This document shows, piece after piece, positions 1-7,880 of a stretch of DNA of 64,000 bases. This stretch comes from Streptomyces olivochromogenes (GTDB lineage: Bacteria > Actinomycetota > Actinomycetes > Streptomycetales > Streptomycetaceae). Location: NCBI RefSeq assembly GCF_001514115.1, contig NZ_KQ948485.1:1-64000 (forward strand), given 5' to 3'. The notes below the pieces were generated by a model that ran no database searches, was not told where the DNA came from, and saw only the letters and a program-made list of their open reading frames with translations. Position numbers and translations under genes: made by a program. How positions within the stretch are numbered: the stretch's first letter is position 1; each line of letters begins with the position of its first letter.

Positions 1-2
1 TT

Positions 3-372
3 CTAAGTACAGAGCAGGGTCTGCTTGGAGTCGGCGACGGCGGAGGCGGAGCCGAGTTCGCGTCCGGCGCGGCGCTGGGCGGCGAACAGGAACGGCATGA
101 TCGCGAGGGAGAGGGCGGCCAGCACGATTCCCGGCGTGGAGTGCTGCGCCTCTCCGGTTCCCGTCAGGGCGCGGACGGAGTCGACCGCGACATACGCGGC
201 GAGCGCGAAGAAGGAGAACGCGACGATGCGCAGCGCGGTCTTCTCCCGGGCTTCGCGTACGTCGTGCTCGGAGGCGGAGAACTGCCAGGCGACCGCCGCG
301 GCGGAGGAAACCTCGTTGACCGAGTCCAGGCCGAAGCCGACCAGTGCGGTGGACGAGGCGAGAGTGCCCGCC
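3..372 (-). pseudogene. Cation efflux (CDF-type) protein fragment
   Basis: Reading the minus strand leftward from about 372 gives a hydrophobic segment containing STALVGFGLDSVNE, a helix with REAREKTALRIV-like character and ASAVADSKQTLLCT, which is the core of a cation diffusion facilitator (heavy metal exporter). The frame ends at a stop (complement of 3-5) directly after LLCT, where I expect the family to continue with more membrane helices. The N-terminal part is also absent: the homology begins abruptly beside the thioredoxin reductase fragment. With both ends missing this is a relic, not a working transporter. Identity is by recognition of the sequence pattern only. Confidence 0.7.
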
Positions 373-376
373 CGCG

Positions 377-755
377 ATGTTCGTGCGCGTGGAGGGGGAG
401 GCGACCTTGAGGTAGCCCTCGCCGTCCAGGTCCAGCTGGCCGGTGACCAGGTCGGTGCGCGGGTAGTGGCCGATGGCGACGAAGAGCCCGGTGGACGGGA
501 GTTGTGAGGTCTCCCCGGTGATGGTGTCGCGCAGAGTGAGCCCGGCGAGTTTGCCGTCCTCCGCGTGGATCTAGGCGACCTCGCTGTTCCAGGCGAAGGA
601 GATCTTCGGGTCGGCGAAGGCGCGGTCCTGCATGGTCTTGGAGGCCCGCAGGGTGTCGCGGCGGTGGACGATGGTCACGGACTTGGCGAAGCGGGAGAGG
701 AAGGTGGCTTCCTCCATCGCCGTGTCGCCGCCGCCGACCACTGCTAGGTCATAGC
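377..755 (-). pseudogene. trxB: Thioredoxin reductase fragment with internal stop
   Basis: The leftward frame from about 755 encodes the NADPH-binding half of thioredoxin reductase: LAVVGGGDTAMEEATFLSRF (the GxGxxA nucleotide fold), IVHRRDTLRASK, then FAWNSEVA, a TAG stop at 571-573, and in the same frame IHAEDGKL, TGLFVAIGHYPRTD and DGEGYLKV. The stop sits where a Glu codon (GAG) is expected, so a single base change explains it. The FAD-binding N-terminus, the CxxC region and the C-terminal end are missing, and the 3' end abuts the cation efflux fragment at about 372-377. It is a decayed copy; the functional trxB must lie elsewhere. Confidence 0.85.
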
Positions 756-845
756 GACCGTCCACGGACGTCGTTCGGTCCTGCAATCAGACGCGCACTT
801 TGGCTGAGCCGCCGTCACCACAGCACCCACACCGAGATCATCGAC

Positions 846-896
846 TGCGCACCACGTGCTTGCGCACCACGTGCTTGCGCACCACGTGCTTGCGCA
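846..896. repeat. 15-bp tandem repeat, three copies
   Basis: The unit TGCGCACCACGTGCT occurs three times head to tail (846-860, 861-875, 876-890) and a fourth copy begins with TGCGCAC at 891. Each unit contains the palindromes TGCGCA and CACGTG. The unit length is a multiple of three, so all frames stay open across it and the predicted proteins that span it repeat themselves, but none resembles a known protein. The tandem lies at the start of a wider array of TGCGCA motifs and looks like a protein binding array rather than coding sequence. Confidence 0.75.
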
Positions 897-1129
897 CTTG
901 ACGACGTCCGTCTGTGCTAGTGCGCAACCACGCCGAGATGGAACCTGCGCACAGCCCGATACGGCGGCCGCCCTGGCCGTGCGCAGAGGGCCGTTGTCTT
1001 CGGCGAGGCCGCCCTGCCTCCTGTTCGGACGTGCCGGGGTGGCCGCTGCGAGCGCTACTACCAGCCGGCCCCGACCAAACCACCGACCACAGGACCCCGA
1101 CCATGATGACGAAGCAGACACAAAAGTCC

Positions 1130-1167
1130 TGGTCGGGCCCGTGGTCACCCGACCACGGGCCCGACCA
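1130..1167. repeat. Perfect 17-bp inverted repeat with CCGACC motifs
   Basis: The arms TGGTCGGGCCCGTGGTC (1130-1146) and its exact complement (1151-1167) enclose only four bases. The half site CCGACC or its complement also occurs at 1071, 1083, 1097, 1574, 1582 and 1594, so the hairpin is the centre of a second motif family interleaved with the TGCGCA array. There is no gene end beside it that would need a terminator, so a binding site or origin-type structure is more likely. Confidence 0.6.
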
Positions 1168-1599
1168 AGCCCGAGGCACCGGGTGACTCGTAGTGCCGTG
1201 CGTCTCGCGGACACCCCGTGCGCAGAACGGCGGCGAGCTCAGTTGCGCGCACTACTACGAGGCCATCGATAGTCATGGCGGGATGCGCAGTGCAGCCCAA
1301 GGCGGATGTTGCGGACGCTGCCTGGCGAACGAATCGTGCGCTGCGCAACTGCGCAGTCGTCTCCGGCGTCCAGTACGCAGGCCCTTCCGTCATCGAGTGC
1401 GCAGCGTTCGTCTGCTGGTGCGCAGCACGGCGTGCCCCAACCAGCTGGTGTGGGGGCCTCATTGGTCTGCCTGCGCCAGGGGGCCGCAAGGAGGGAGGGA
1501 AGAGCGCGCAGGATGCGCACTTGGGTGGCTTGCTACCGCCGTGTGGGGCAACCATGTGGTGACGGGGGCGTCTGGTCGGCCCCGACCACAGGGCCGACC

Positions 1600-2960
1600 A
1601 CGGCAGTCTGCGGTCGAGATGCTGGGATCTTGATCGGTCGTCGAGCTCTCGGCCGCACCCGTCCGGGCCATGTCAGTGCGCGAGTAGCCTCGATGAGCCT
1701 TGCGCCGGGCTCAACACCCGCCGCCACCGGCCGACTCGTCGGTGCGTGCGCCCCGAGTCCTGCCGGGCGGAACGATGCCGTGGATTCACGTAGATCGCCA
1801 ACGCCTCTTCCGGGACCCGCGGGGATCCTTTTCGCAGCGCCGCGGCCATCCTGCGGGTGTGTCGCTGCGCAATCCTGGTTTGGTCTCGCGGATCTGTTCA
1901 ACGCCACCAAGGCGGCCGGCTGTCGGGAGCGTCGGCGACGGCTGAAGCAGGTTTCGCTGGTGCGCCCGATCCGCTCGGGTTCGTTGCCACGAAGCACGGT
2001 CAACGCTCCTTCGTGTCCCGCCGACCGGGGCGGGCTGGGACACGGCGATGAGTTGGTCATCTCCTGTGAGCGGAAGGTGGTGAGGCACCAACTGTTGGAA
2101 CCATCTACTGCGGCCACTGTTGCACCTGACTGTTGCATCAAGGGTTCCCTACCTCCTGTCAGCGCCTGTGCGTAGGCCCAGGTCAGCCCCCAATTTCCGC
2201 ATGGTCGGGGGCCTGACATCCCCTCTGCTGCCGCTGCTCCCATGCCCGGTGGAGAAGAAAGAAGGGTGGTGGGCGGGCTGGGTCGACGCGACGGCCTCGG
2301 GGATCGAGGCCGGCTCAGCATGGTTGCGCGTCGGCAGGCCTCCGCGCCGGCCGCTGACGCGGCGTGAGAAGGGTGAGCGGCGAGGTGCTGGAGAGTGGAC
2401 GCGATGCGCGTGCCGGCAGACAGCTACGCGGGTGTTTGAAAGGCGCCCTTTCTGGTACGGCCGGTCAGCAGGACTGTGTCGGTTCGGAGATGCGCGAGAG
2501 CGTCTGCAAGCGAGGGCAGTGGCCTGGCCGCAGTCTCCGGAAGCTAGCCGCCCTGGGTGCCCCGGTGATCGGCGAGGCGGACAGGCGGGCAGGTGGCACC
2601 CGCAGCTCCGGGAATGTTTCGGCCACCGCGCATTGGGCGGACGCAGGGCCAGGCTCGAAGGGCATGCTCATCCGTGCTGGCGCGGGCCGTCCAGGTTCCT
2701 TTGGGACGCGTCGGCAAGGCTCTTGGGACAGGCGTGACCTCAGTCTGGTCCTCGTGCGGCCACTTGCGTGGCCAGCCGTTGCCGGAGTCGTCCAGGGCGG
2801 CCTCAATGTCGGGGCCGGACGGGACGCCAGTAACCCTGTGGCGATGCCCCCGGGCGCGCGCCATCTCGAGGACACTGGGCTGCCCCAATCGTCGGCAGGG
2901 CGGGACGGTGGCGCGATGCTGTACTCCGCACCCCGTCGACGTGACAGCCTCCCAAGCAAC
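1600..2960. other. Gene-poor stretch without recognisable genes
   Basis: Long open frames run through both strands here, as expected at this GC content, but none has a credible start with ribosome binding site, a recognisable domain or the codon pattern of the neighbours. Together with the motif array to its left and the CRISPR remnant to its right it looks like decayed or non-coding mobile-element DNA. I see no RNA gene in it. Confidence 0.5.
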
Positions 2961-2968
2961 GCCGTCAA

Positions 2969-3057
2969 GGGGACATCCCCGCGGGTGCGGGGAGCAGGAA
3001 ATTGGCACATGCCACTGCACCGGCAGGTGGGAACATCCCCGCGGGTGCGGGGAGCAG
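2969..3057. CRISPR. Minimal CRISPR remnant: two type I-E-like repeats, one spacer
   Basis: Two 29-bp repeats at 2969-2997 and 3029-3057 share the core CATCCCCGCGGGTGCGGGG followed by AGCAG and differ at one base near the 5' end (G versus A). The inner CCCCGC/GCGGGG palindrome is the stem typical of actinobacterial type I-E repeats. The interval between them (2998-3028) is 31-32 bp, the right size for one spacer. No cas gene is in the window, and the second repeat stops about ten bases before a truncated oxidoreductase gene, so this is an orphan leftover of an array or of a rearrangement that used the repeat. Confidence 0.75.
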
Positions 3058-3067
3058 CGGGGAGGTG

Positions 3068-4174
3068 ATGGGCAGTTGGCGGCATGCCATGGCCACGGGG
3101 ATGTTCCTGAAGTCGACCCCGGATGCCACCGATCTGTCGGCGCCCGAATCGGGGGGACTATCCGACTTCCGGCGCCTGCACGGTGAGTCGGAGCTGACGG
3201 AGCTGACACCGATCCCGTGCGACGTGTTCGTGCGCTACGGGCAGCGGTTCCAGAAGCGGTACGTCGGTGACGTGGAACCCGCCAGGGTCGCGAGCGTCGA
3301 CCGCGGCCCGAGCGCTCCCGGGTTCGTCGTGGGACTCGACGACGGCCGGCAGCTGACGGCGGCGGCCGTCGTGGTGGCGACCGGATTGAACGGACTGGCG
3401 TACATACCGAAGGAGTTGCTGCGCCTCGCGCCGGAAGGAGCGGGAGCCGGGGCCCTGGTGTCGCACACCAGCCACCACAGCGACCTGTCGCGGTACGCCG
3501 GACAGCGGATCGCGGTCATCGGGGGAGGCCAGTCCGCGCTGGAGAGCGCCGCGCTGCTGCACGAGGCCGAAGCCCACGTCCAGGTGCTGGTGCGGGAGCG
3601 GAGCGTTCGGTGGGGCTCGGTTCCGCAGCCGAACCGGCCTTGGCCGCAGCGGCTCGCGCAGCCTGCTTCCCCCTGGGGACGGGCTGGACACTCGCCGCGG
3701 TCTGCCGGGCACCAGGCGGGGTGCGGCGGCTCCCGGCTGTTGCTGTTCCACCGGGCGCTGGGGCCCTCGGGCGGCTGGTGGCTGCGCGACCGGGTCGAGG
3801 GTGTCGTGCCGGTGCGTACCTCGTGCCGTGTCACTCGCGCCGAGGCATCCGGCTCCACTGCCCGGCTGGAGCTCACCGGCCCGGGCGGTTCGGAGAGGTT
3901 GGCCGTCGACCATATGCTGGCCGCCACTGGCTACCGCCTCGACATCGACGCGCTCGCGTTTCTCGCTCCGGCGCTACGGCGCGGTGTCGTCCGCGTGCCC
4001 GGCTCCAAGGCCCCTCGGCTGACCAGCACGTTCGAAACATCCGTGCCTGGCCTGTACGTCACTGGTTCACTGGCCGCGCCGATGTTCGGCCCGATGATGC
4101 GCTTCGTCGCCGGAACGGAGTACGCCGCCGCTTGCGTCGCCCGTGATGCCGCCCGATGGGTCGTCGCTCCATGA
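3068..4174 (+). pseudogene. FAD/NAD(P)-dependent oxidoreductase, N-terminally truncated and twice frameshifted
   Basis: The frame starts within a conserved internal motif (GSWRHAMATGMFLKSTPD) of flavin-dependent monooxygenase-like proteins. The N-terminal FAD-binding Rossmann fold that should precede it is absent and is replaced by the CRISPR remnant. The NADPH fold is present (RIAVIGGGQSALESAALL), as are the late motifs MLAATGYRLD and GLYVTGSLAAPMFGPMMRF. Between about 3675 and 3760 the frame reads nonsense, while the neighbouring frame reads LGTGWTLAAVCRAPGG, the expected sequence; two compensating indels therefore flank this patch. The open frame is long, but the protein cannot bind FAD normally. 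Confidence 0.75.
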
Positions 4175-4231
4175 GCGTGGACCGGTCTCCACAGAAATGA
4201 GGGGAGGCGGAACAGTGGGAGGATTGCCGGC

Positions 4232-5200
4232 GTGACGGCAAGAACCAGTGACATCGAGAAGGCGGCCGGTGTGCTGCGCGGCGGCGGCCTCGTGGCCCTC
4301 CCGACCGAGACCGTCTACGGTCTGGGCGCCAATGCCGAGGATCCCGCCGCTGTCGCGCGCATCTTCCAGGTCAAGGGACGTCCGCCCTCGCACCCGCTGA
4401 TCGTCCACATCGGCGGCGCGGAGCAGCTGGACGACTGGGGTCGAGGACGTGCCCGCGACGGCGCGCCTGTTGGCCGAACGTTTCTGGCCGGGTCCGCTCA
4501 CGCTGGTGCTGCGGCGCGGTCGCCGGGTGCCCCTTGAAGCGACGGGTGGTTTGGAGACGGTGGCTGTGCGCGTGCCCGACCACCCCGTGGCGCTCGCGCT
4601 GCTGTCGGCCTTCGGCGGCGGTGTCACGGCCTCGTCCGCCAACCGCTTCGGTTCGGTCAGCCCCACCACGGCGGACCACGTCCGTGCGGAGCTCTGTGAC
4701 GCCGTCGACTTCGTCCTGGACGGCGGCCCCTGCGAAGTCGGCGTCGAGTCCACCATCGTCGACGCCACGGCCGAGATCCCGAGTATCCTGCGGCCCGGCG
4801 GGGTGACGCGCGAGGACCTCCAAGCGGTGCTGGGGTTCCCCCTCGCGGTCCCCCCCCCCGAGCAGCCGTGTCCGGGTGCCGGGCCAGCATCCGTCCCACT
4901 ACGCGCCGCGTGCACGGGTCGTCCTCGTCGAGCCTGAGAAGGTCGTCGCCGAGGCGGAGCTCGTGCAGGAGCTGGGGCACCAGGTGGGCGTCTTCCTTCC
5001 CCCCTCCTTTGCCGGCGCTCCGGTGAGGGTGCAGGCCGTGGTGGCGGTGCCCGGTTCGCTGGCCGCCTACGCGCGCGGGCTGTACGGGTGCCTGCGCGAG
5101 CTCGACCAGCAAGGGTGCGACCTCATCATCGCGTACCTGCCGGCGGAGGAGGGGCTGGGACTGGCGATCGCCAACCGGCTCCGCCGCGGGGCCCCGGCCC
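4232..5200 (+). pseudogene. Sua5/YrdC threonylcarbamoyl-AMP synthase, broken by two frameshifts
   Basis: Family role: makes threonylcarbamoyl-AMP from threonine, bicarbonate and ATP for the t6A modification of tRNA. It starts at GTG 4232 behind GGGAGG. Frame 1 gives LPTETVYGLGANAEDP and IFQVKGRPPSHPLIVH; near 4438 one extra G (TGGGGTC for TGGGTC) shifts it. Frame 2 then gives RFWPGPLTLVL, VTASSANRFGSVSPT and GVESTIVDAT. A run of ten C at 4850-4859 shifts it again to SHYAPRARVVLVEP and EEGLGLAIANRLRR, the C-terminal Sua5 domain. No stop follows at the natural end and the frame runs on over carbonic anhydrase. It is a pseudogene unless the homopolymers are sequencing errors; a chromosomal essential copy is expected elsewhere. 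Confidence 0.75.
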
Positions 5201-5254
5201 TCCTCGGTCCCCGGCCTCCAGCAGCACTGAACACCGGGCGGCCGGCAGCGGGTT

Positions 5255-5896
5255 TCACCGTGTGGGGGCAGCAGCCCTGCTCAGGCCGTGGGAGGCGACC
5301 AGTTGTGCACTGCCGTCGGCCAGGCGGTAGGACAGACCCACCACGGCAAGTCGGCCGGCGGACACTCGCTCGGCCAGCACGCGGGAGCGTTCCAGCAGCA
5401 GATCGACGGTGTGCCTTATGTGCTCGGCCAGGATCTCCTCGGGCTGCTCGCGCCCGGCGGCGCGGGCCGCCAGCACACTCGGGGTCACACGCTCGACCAC
5501 GTCACGGACGAAGCCGGAGGGCACCCGGCCGCCGTCGGCGGCAGCGCGGGCAGCTGCGATGGCCCCGCACGAGTCATGGCCCAGCACCACGACCAGCGGG
5601 CAGTCCAGCACACTCACGCCGTACTCGATACTTCCCAACGCCTCCGCGCCGACGACATGCCCGGCGTTACGCACCACGAACAGATCCCCGAGCCCCTGGT
5701 CAAAGATGATCTCGGCGGCCAGCCGGGAATCGGAGCAGCCGAACAGCACCGCGAAGGGATTCTGGGCCGGGGCGGTCTCGGCGCGGCGTGCGGCGTCCTG
5801 GTTGGGGTGCTCGGGCGAGCCGGTGACGAACCGGTGGTTGCCCGCCAGCAGCATCTCGAAGGCATCATCGGGAGTCGGCGTCAGGGTCTCAGTCAT
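5255..5896 (-). CDS. Beta-class carbonic anhydrase
   Basis: Interconverts CO2 and bicarbonate in the cytoplasm. The 213-residue protein has the beta-class zinc site: FGCSDSR near residue 55 (Cys ligand and the Asp-Arg dyad) and LGHDSCGAI near residue 107 (His and Cys ligands), with RNAGHVVG between. Length is normal for the family and the start ATG is the only one consistent with the usual N-terminus. It overlaps the decayed 3' end of the Sua5 relic on the other strand, showing that gene's end has been lost. No obvious operon partner; the 456 bp upstream to the phosphatase gene are non-coding. Confidence 0.93.
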   Translation of the reverse strand: MTETLTPTPDDAFEMLLAGNHRFVTGSPEHPNQDAARRAETAPAQNPFAVLFGCSDSRLAAEIIFDQGLGDLFVVRNAGHVVGAEALGSIEYGVSVLDCPLVVVLGHDSCGAIAAARAAADGGRVPSGFVRDVVERVTPSVLAARAAGREQPEEILAEHIRHTVDLLLERSRVLAERVSAGRLAVVGLSYRLADGSAQLVASHGLSRAAAPTR

Positions 5897-6352
5897 GGCG
5901 GGAGGCTAGGGCCGGCCCCGCTAGATCGCGCGGCCGGGTCCACGGATGGTGGCCTGGGCACCCTCCCGGCCAGCACTCCCAGACGCCGGGCGGTGTCGTT
6001 CTCGGTGGGCCTCCTCGGTGCGCTGCGCAGCCGCTCGGCCCTCCACGGCCCGCCCGCACCGCCTGGCCCTGCGTTAAGCCTCTTCCCGCGACGCTGTCAC
6101 TCGCCAACCGCGAGGATCCGCAGGGCAGGGGGCGTGTACGCCACAGGAGTGGATCTGCCGGGGCGGCCGGCGGTCCTTCCGGCGGCGCCGAGATCACCGG
6201 GCCAGGACACCACGCAGTGAGAGGGGCCCCGGCCAGGGCGCATGCCGGGTGGAGGGATGCACGTCGCGACCCCCGCTGCCCAGGGTGCTCGGCGGGCGCA
6301 TGGGCAGGGCGGTTCGTAGATTGAAGAGGGAGCAACTCGCAGGGACACACGT
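5897..6352. other. Intergenic region between carbonic anhydrase and the PP2C phosphatase
   Basis: This 456-bp stretch separates two divergently transcribed genes and should hold both promoters. I see no gene, no clear repeat and no recognisable -35/-10 pair. Confidence 0.5.
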
Positions 6353-7615
6353 GTGACGGCACCAGAGATCGACTACACGGCGGTGTTCGCCGTCCTTCCG
6401 AGCCCGTGCCTGATGCTGGGCACGGACCTGGTGATCGCCGCTGCCAACCCGGCCTTGTGCGAGGTGACCGGACGCAGCCGCAGCGAGCTGGTCGGGCAGT
6501 ATCTCTTCGATGTCTTCCCGGACAACCCCGCCGACCCGGAGGCCGACGGGATGGAGATGCTGAAAGCCTCACTACACCGTGTCCTGTCCTCCGGCCAGAC
6601 CGATCACATGGCGCTGCAGAGGTACGACATCCCGGTCGCTGGCAACCCCGAGGTGTTCAAGGAGCGGTGGTGGACCGCGATCAACGTGCCCGTCCTCGGC
6701 CCGGACGGCAAGGTCGCCTGGATCCTCCACCGGTCCGAGGACATGACCGACGTCGTCCGCGCCCGCCGCACGGCGCAGCTGCCGTCGGTCAGCCCCGGCC
6801 GGGAAGCGGCCATGGAAGCCGAGCTGTACGCCCGGGCACGGCAGCTGCAGCGGCTGAACGAGGAACTGCGGCAGGCGCACGCCCGTGAACGGCGCATCGC
6901 CGTCGCCCTGCAGGAAACCATGCTCCACACTCCTGACCTGGCCCGGCACCCTGACGTCGCCGTGCGCTACCTGCCTGCGACCGGATCACTGAACGTATGC
7001 GGCGACTGGTACGACGCGGTCGACCTGCCCGCAGGCCGCTTCGCCGTCGCGGTCGGCGACGTGGTCGGCCACGGGCTGATGGCAGCCACCGTCATGGGCA
7101 GGCTCCGCAGCGCGCTGAGCGCCGCCACCCGCACCGTCCACGGCCCCGCCCAAGCACTGGAGGTCCTGGGGCTGTACGCCCGCTCGGTCGAGGGAGCACT
7201 GGCCGCCACCGCCGTCCAGGTCCTCGTCGACTGCCACAGCCATCTACTCATCTACAGCAGCGCTGGCCACCCCCCGCCCGTCCTGCTGCACCCTAACGGC
7301 ACGTGCGAGCTGCTCGACCAGGCCACCGACCCACCGTTGGGTGGCCGCCCCGAACACGTCCCCCGCCCCCAGGCCACTACCACCTACACCCCGGGCGACA
7401 CCCTCATCCTCTACACCGACGGCCTGATCGAACGCCGCGGTGAGGACATCTACACCGGCCTGACCCGCCTGACCGACACGCTCGCCACCTGCACCGGGTT
7501 CGGCGCGGAACACCTCGCCGACGCCCTCCTGGCCGGCCTGGACCTCACCAGCGGCGCAAGCGACGACATCGCCATGGTCGTCGTCCGCCTGGACGCAATG
7601 ACCCGACCGCCCTGA
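6353..7615 (+). CDS. PAS domain-containing PP2C/SpoIIE-type serine phosphatase
   Basis: A 420-residue cytoplasmic phosphatase. Residues 1-135 form a PAS fold (ANPALCEVTGRSRSELVG, RWWTAINVPVLGPDGK), residues about 145-180 are a charged helical linker (ARQLQRLNEELRQAHARER), and residues about 190-415 are the SpoIIE/RsbU-type PP2C domain with GDWYDAV, VGDVVGHG, LYTDGLIERRGEDI and SDDIAMVV. The metal-binding Asp residues are all present. Such proteins dephosphorylate anti-anti-sigma factors in partner-switching stress or development circuits; no anti-sigma factor gene lies next to it, so its partner is unknown. The start is GTG at 6353. Confidence 0.9.
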   Translation: MTAPEIDYTAVFAVLPSPCLMLGTDLVIAAANPALCEVTGRSRSELVGQYLFDVFPDNPADPEADGMEMLKASLHRVLSSGQTDHMALQRYDIPVAGNPEVFKERWWTAINVPVLGPDGKVAWILHRSEDMTDVVRARRTAQLPSVSPGREAAMEAELYARARQLQRLNEELRQAHARERRIAVALQETMLHTPDLARHPDVAVRYLPATGSLNVCGDWYDAVDLPAGRFAVAVGDVVGHGLMAATVMGRLRSALSAATRTVHGPAQALEVLGLYARSVEGALAATAVQVLVDCHSHLLIYSSAGHPPPVLLHPNGTCELLDQATDPPLGGRPEHVPRPQATTTYTPGDTLILYTDGLIERRGEDIYTGLTRLTDTLATCTGFGAEHLADALLAGLDLTSGASDDIAMVVVRLDAMTRPP

Positions 7616-7623
7616 CCGGGACG

Positions 7624-7880
7624 GTGCCGGAGATCGTGACGGCCGTCTGCCGGAGCTTCGCCGCCACCGCAGCTGCGGCAGATGCTGTGGCAGTGGCCAG
7701 GGTCGGCCGCGGGCCGTCCGACCTGATGGGTGGGGCGCTGTTCGTACGGGCAGACGGTTTTTACGCGGGCGGCTTCGGCGATACGGCCCTGGAGGCGACG
7801 GCGCGTGCCGAGGCCACTGTGGTCCTGGAGACAGGGCGCACGGGCACGATCGAGATCGGTGCCCGAGGCAGCCGGTGCGG
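7624..7880 (+). pseudogene. Fragment resembling the N-terminal domain of an XdhC-type protein
   Basis: The frame begins 8 bp after the phosphatase stop and reads RADGFYAGGFGDTALEATAR and LETGRTGTIEIGARGSRCGE, a pattern I associate with XdhC/CoxI family proteins (molybdenum hydroxylase maturation). The similarity stops at about 7880, exactly where a second, better recognised XdhC piece ends on the other strand. What follows is out of register, so only the first 85 or so residues are genuine. Assignment to XdhC is tentative. Confidence 0.35.

Larger units (their letters stand above)
846..1519. promoter_or_regulatory. Clustered TGCGCA palindromes, possible iteron or partition-like array
   Basis: The hexamer TGCGCA starts at 846, 861, 876, 891, 921, 946, 980, 1219, 1284, 1342, 1350, 1398, 1419 and 1514, with near-copies at 1253 and 1505. 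Chance expectation at this base composition is well below one. No convincing gene lies in the stretch. Dense short palindromes without a gene are seen in plasmid iteron origins, parS-type centromeres and multi-site operators. Which of these applies cannot be decided from the sequence, and no rep or par gene is visible in the window. Confidence 0.45.

Noticed and set aside
744..1272. Several overlapping frames with repeated WCAST or HHVLA units
   Set aside because: They are translations of the 15-bp tandem repeat in different frames, without start signals.
3096..3107. CGGGGATGTTCC, matching the inverted end of the CRISPR repeat
   Set aside because: It encodes the conserved GMFLKS motif of the oxidoreductase, so the match is coincidental.
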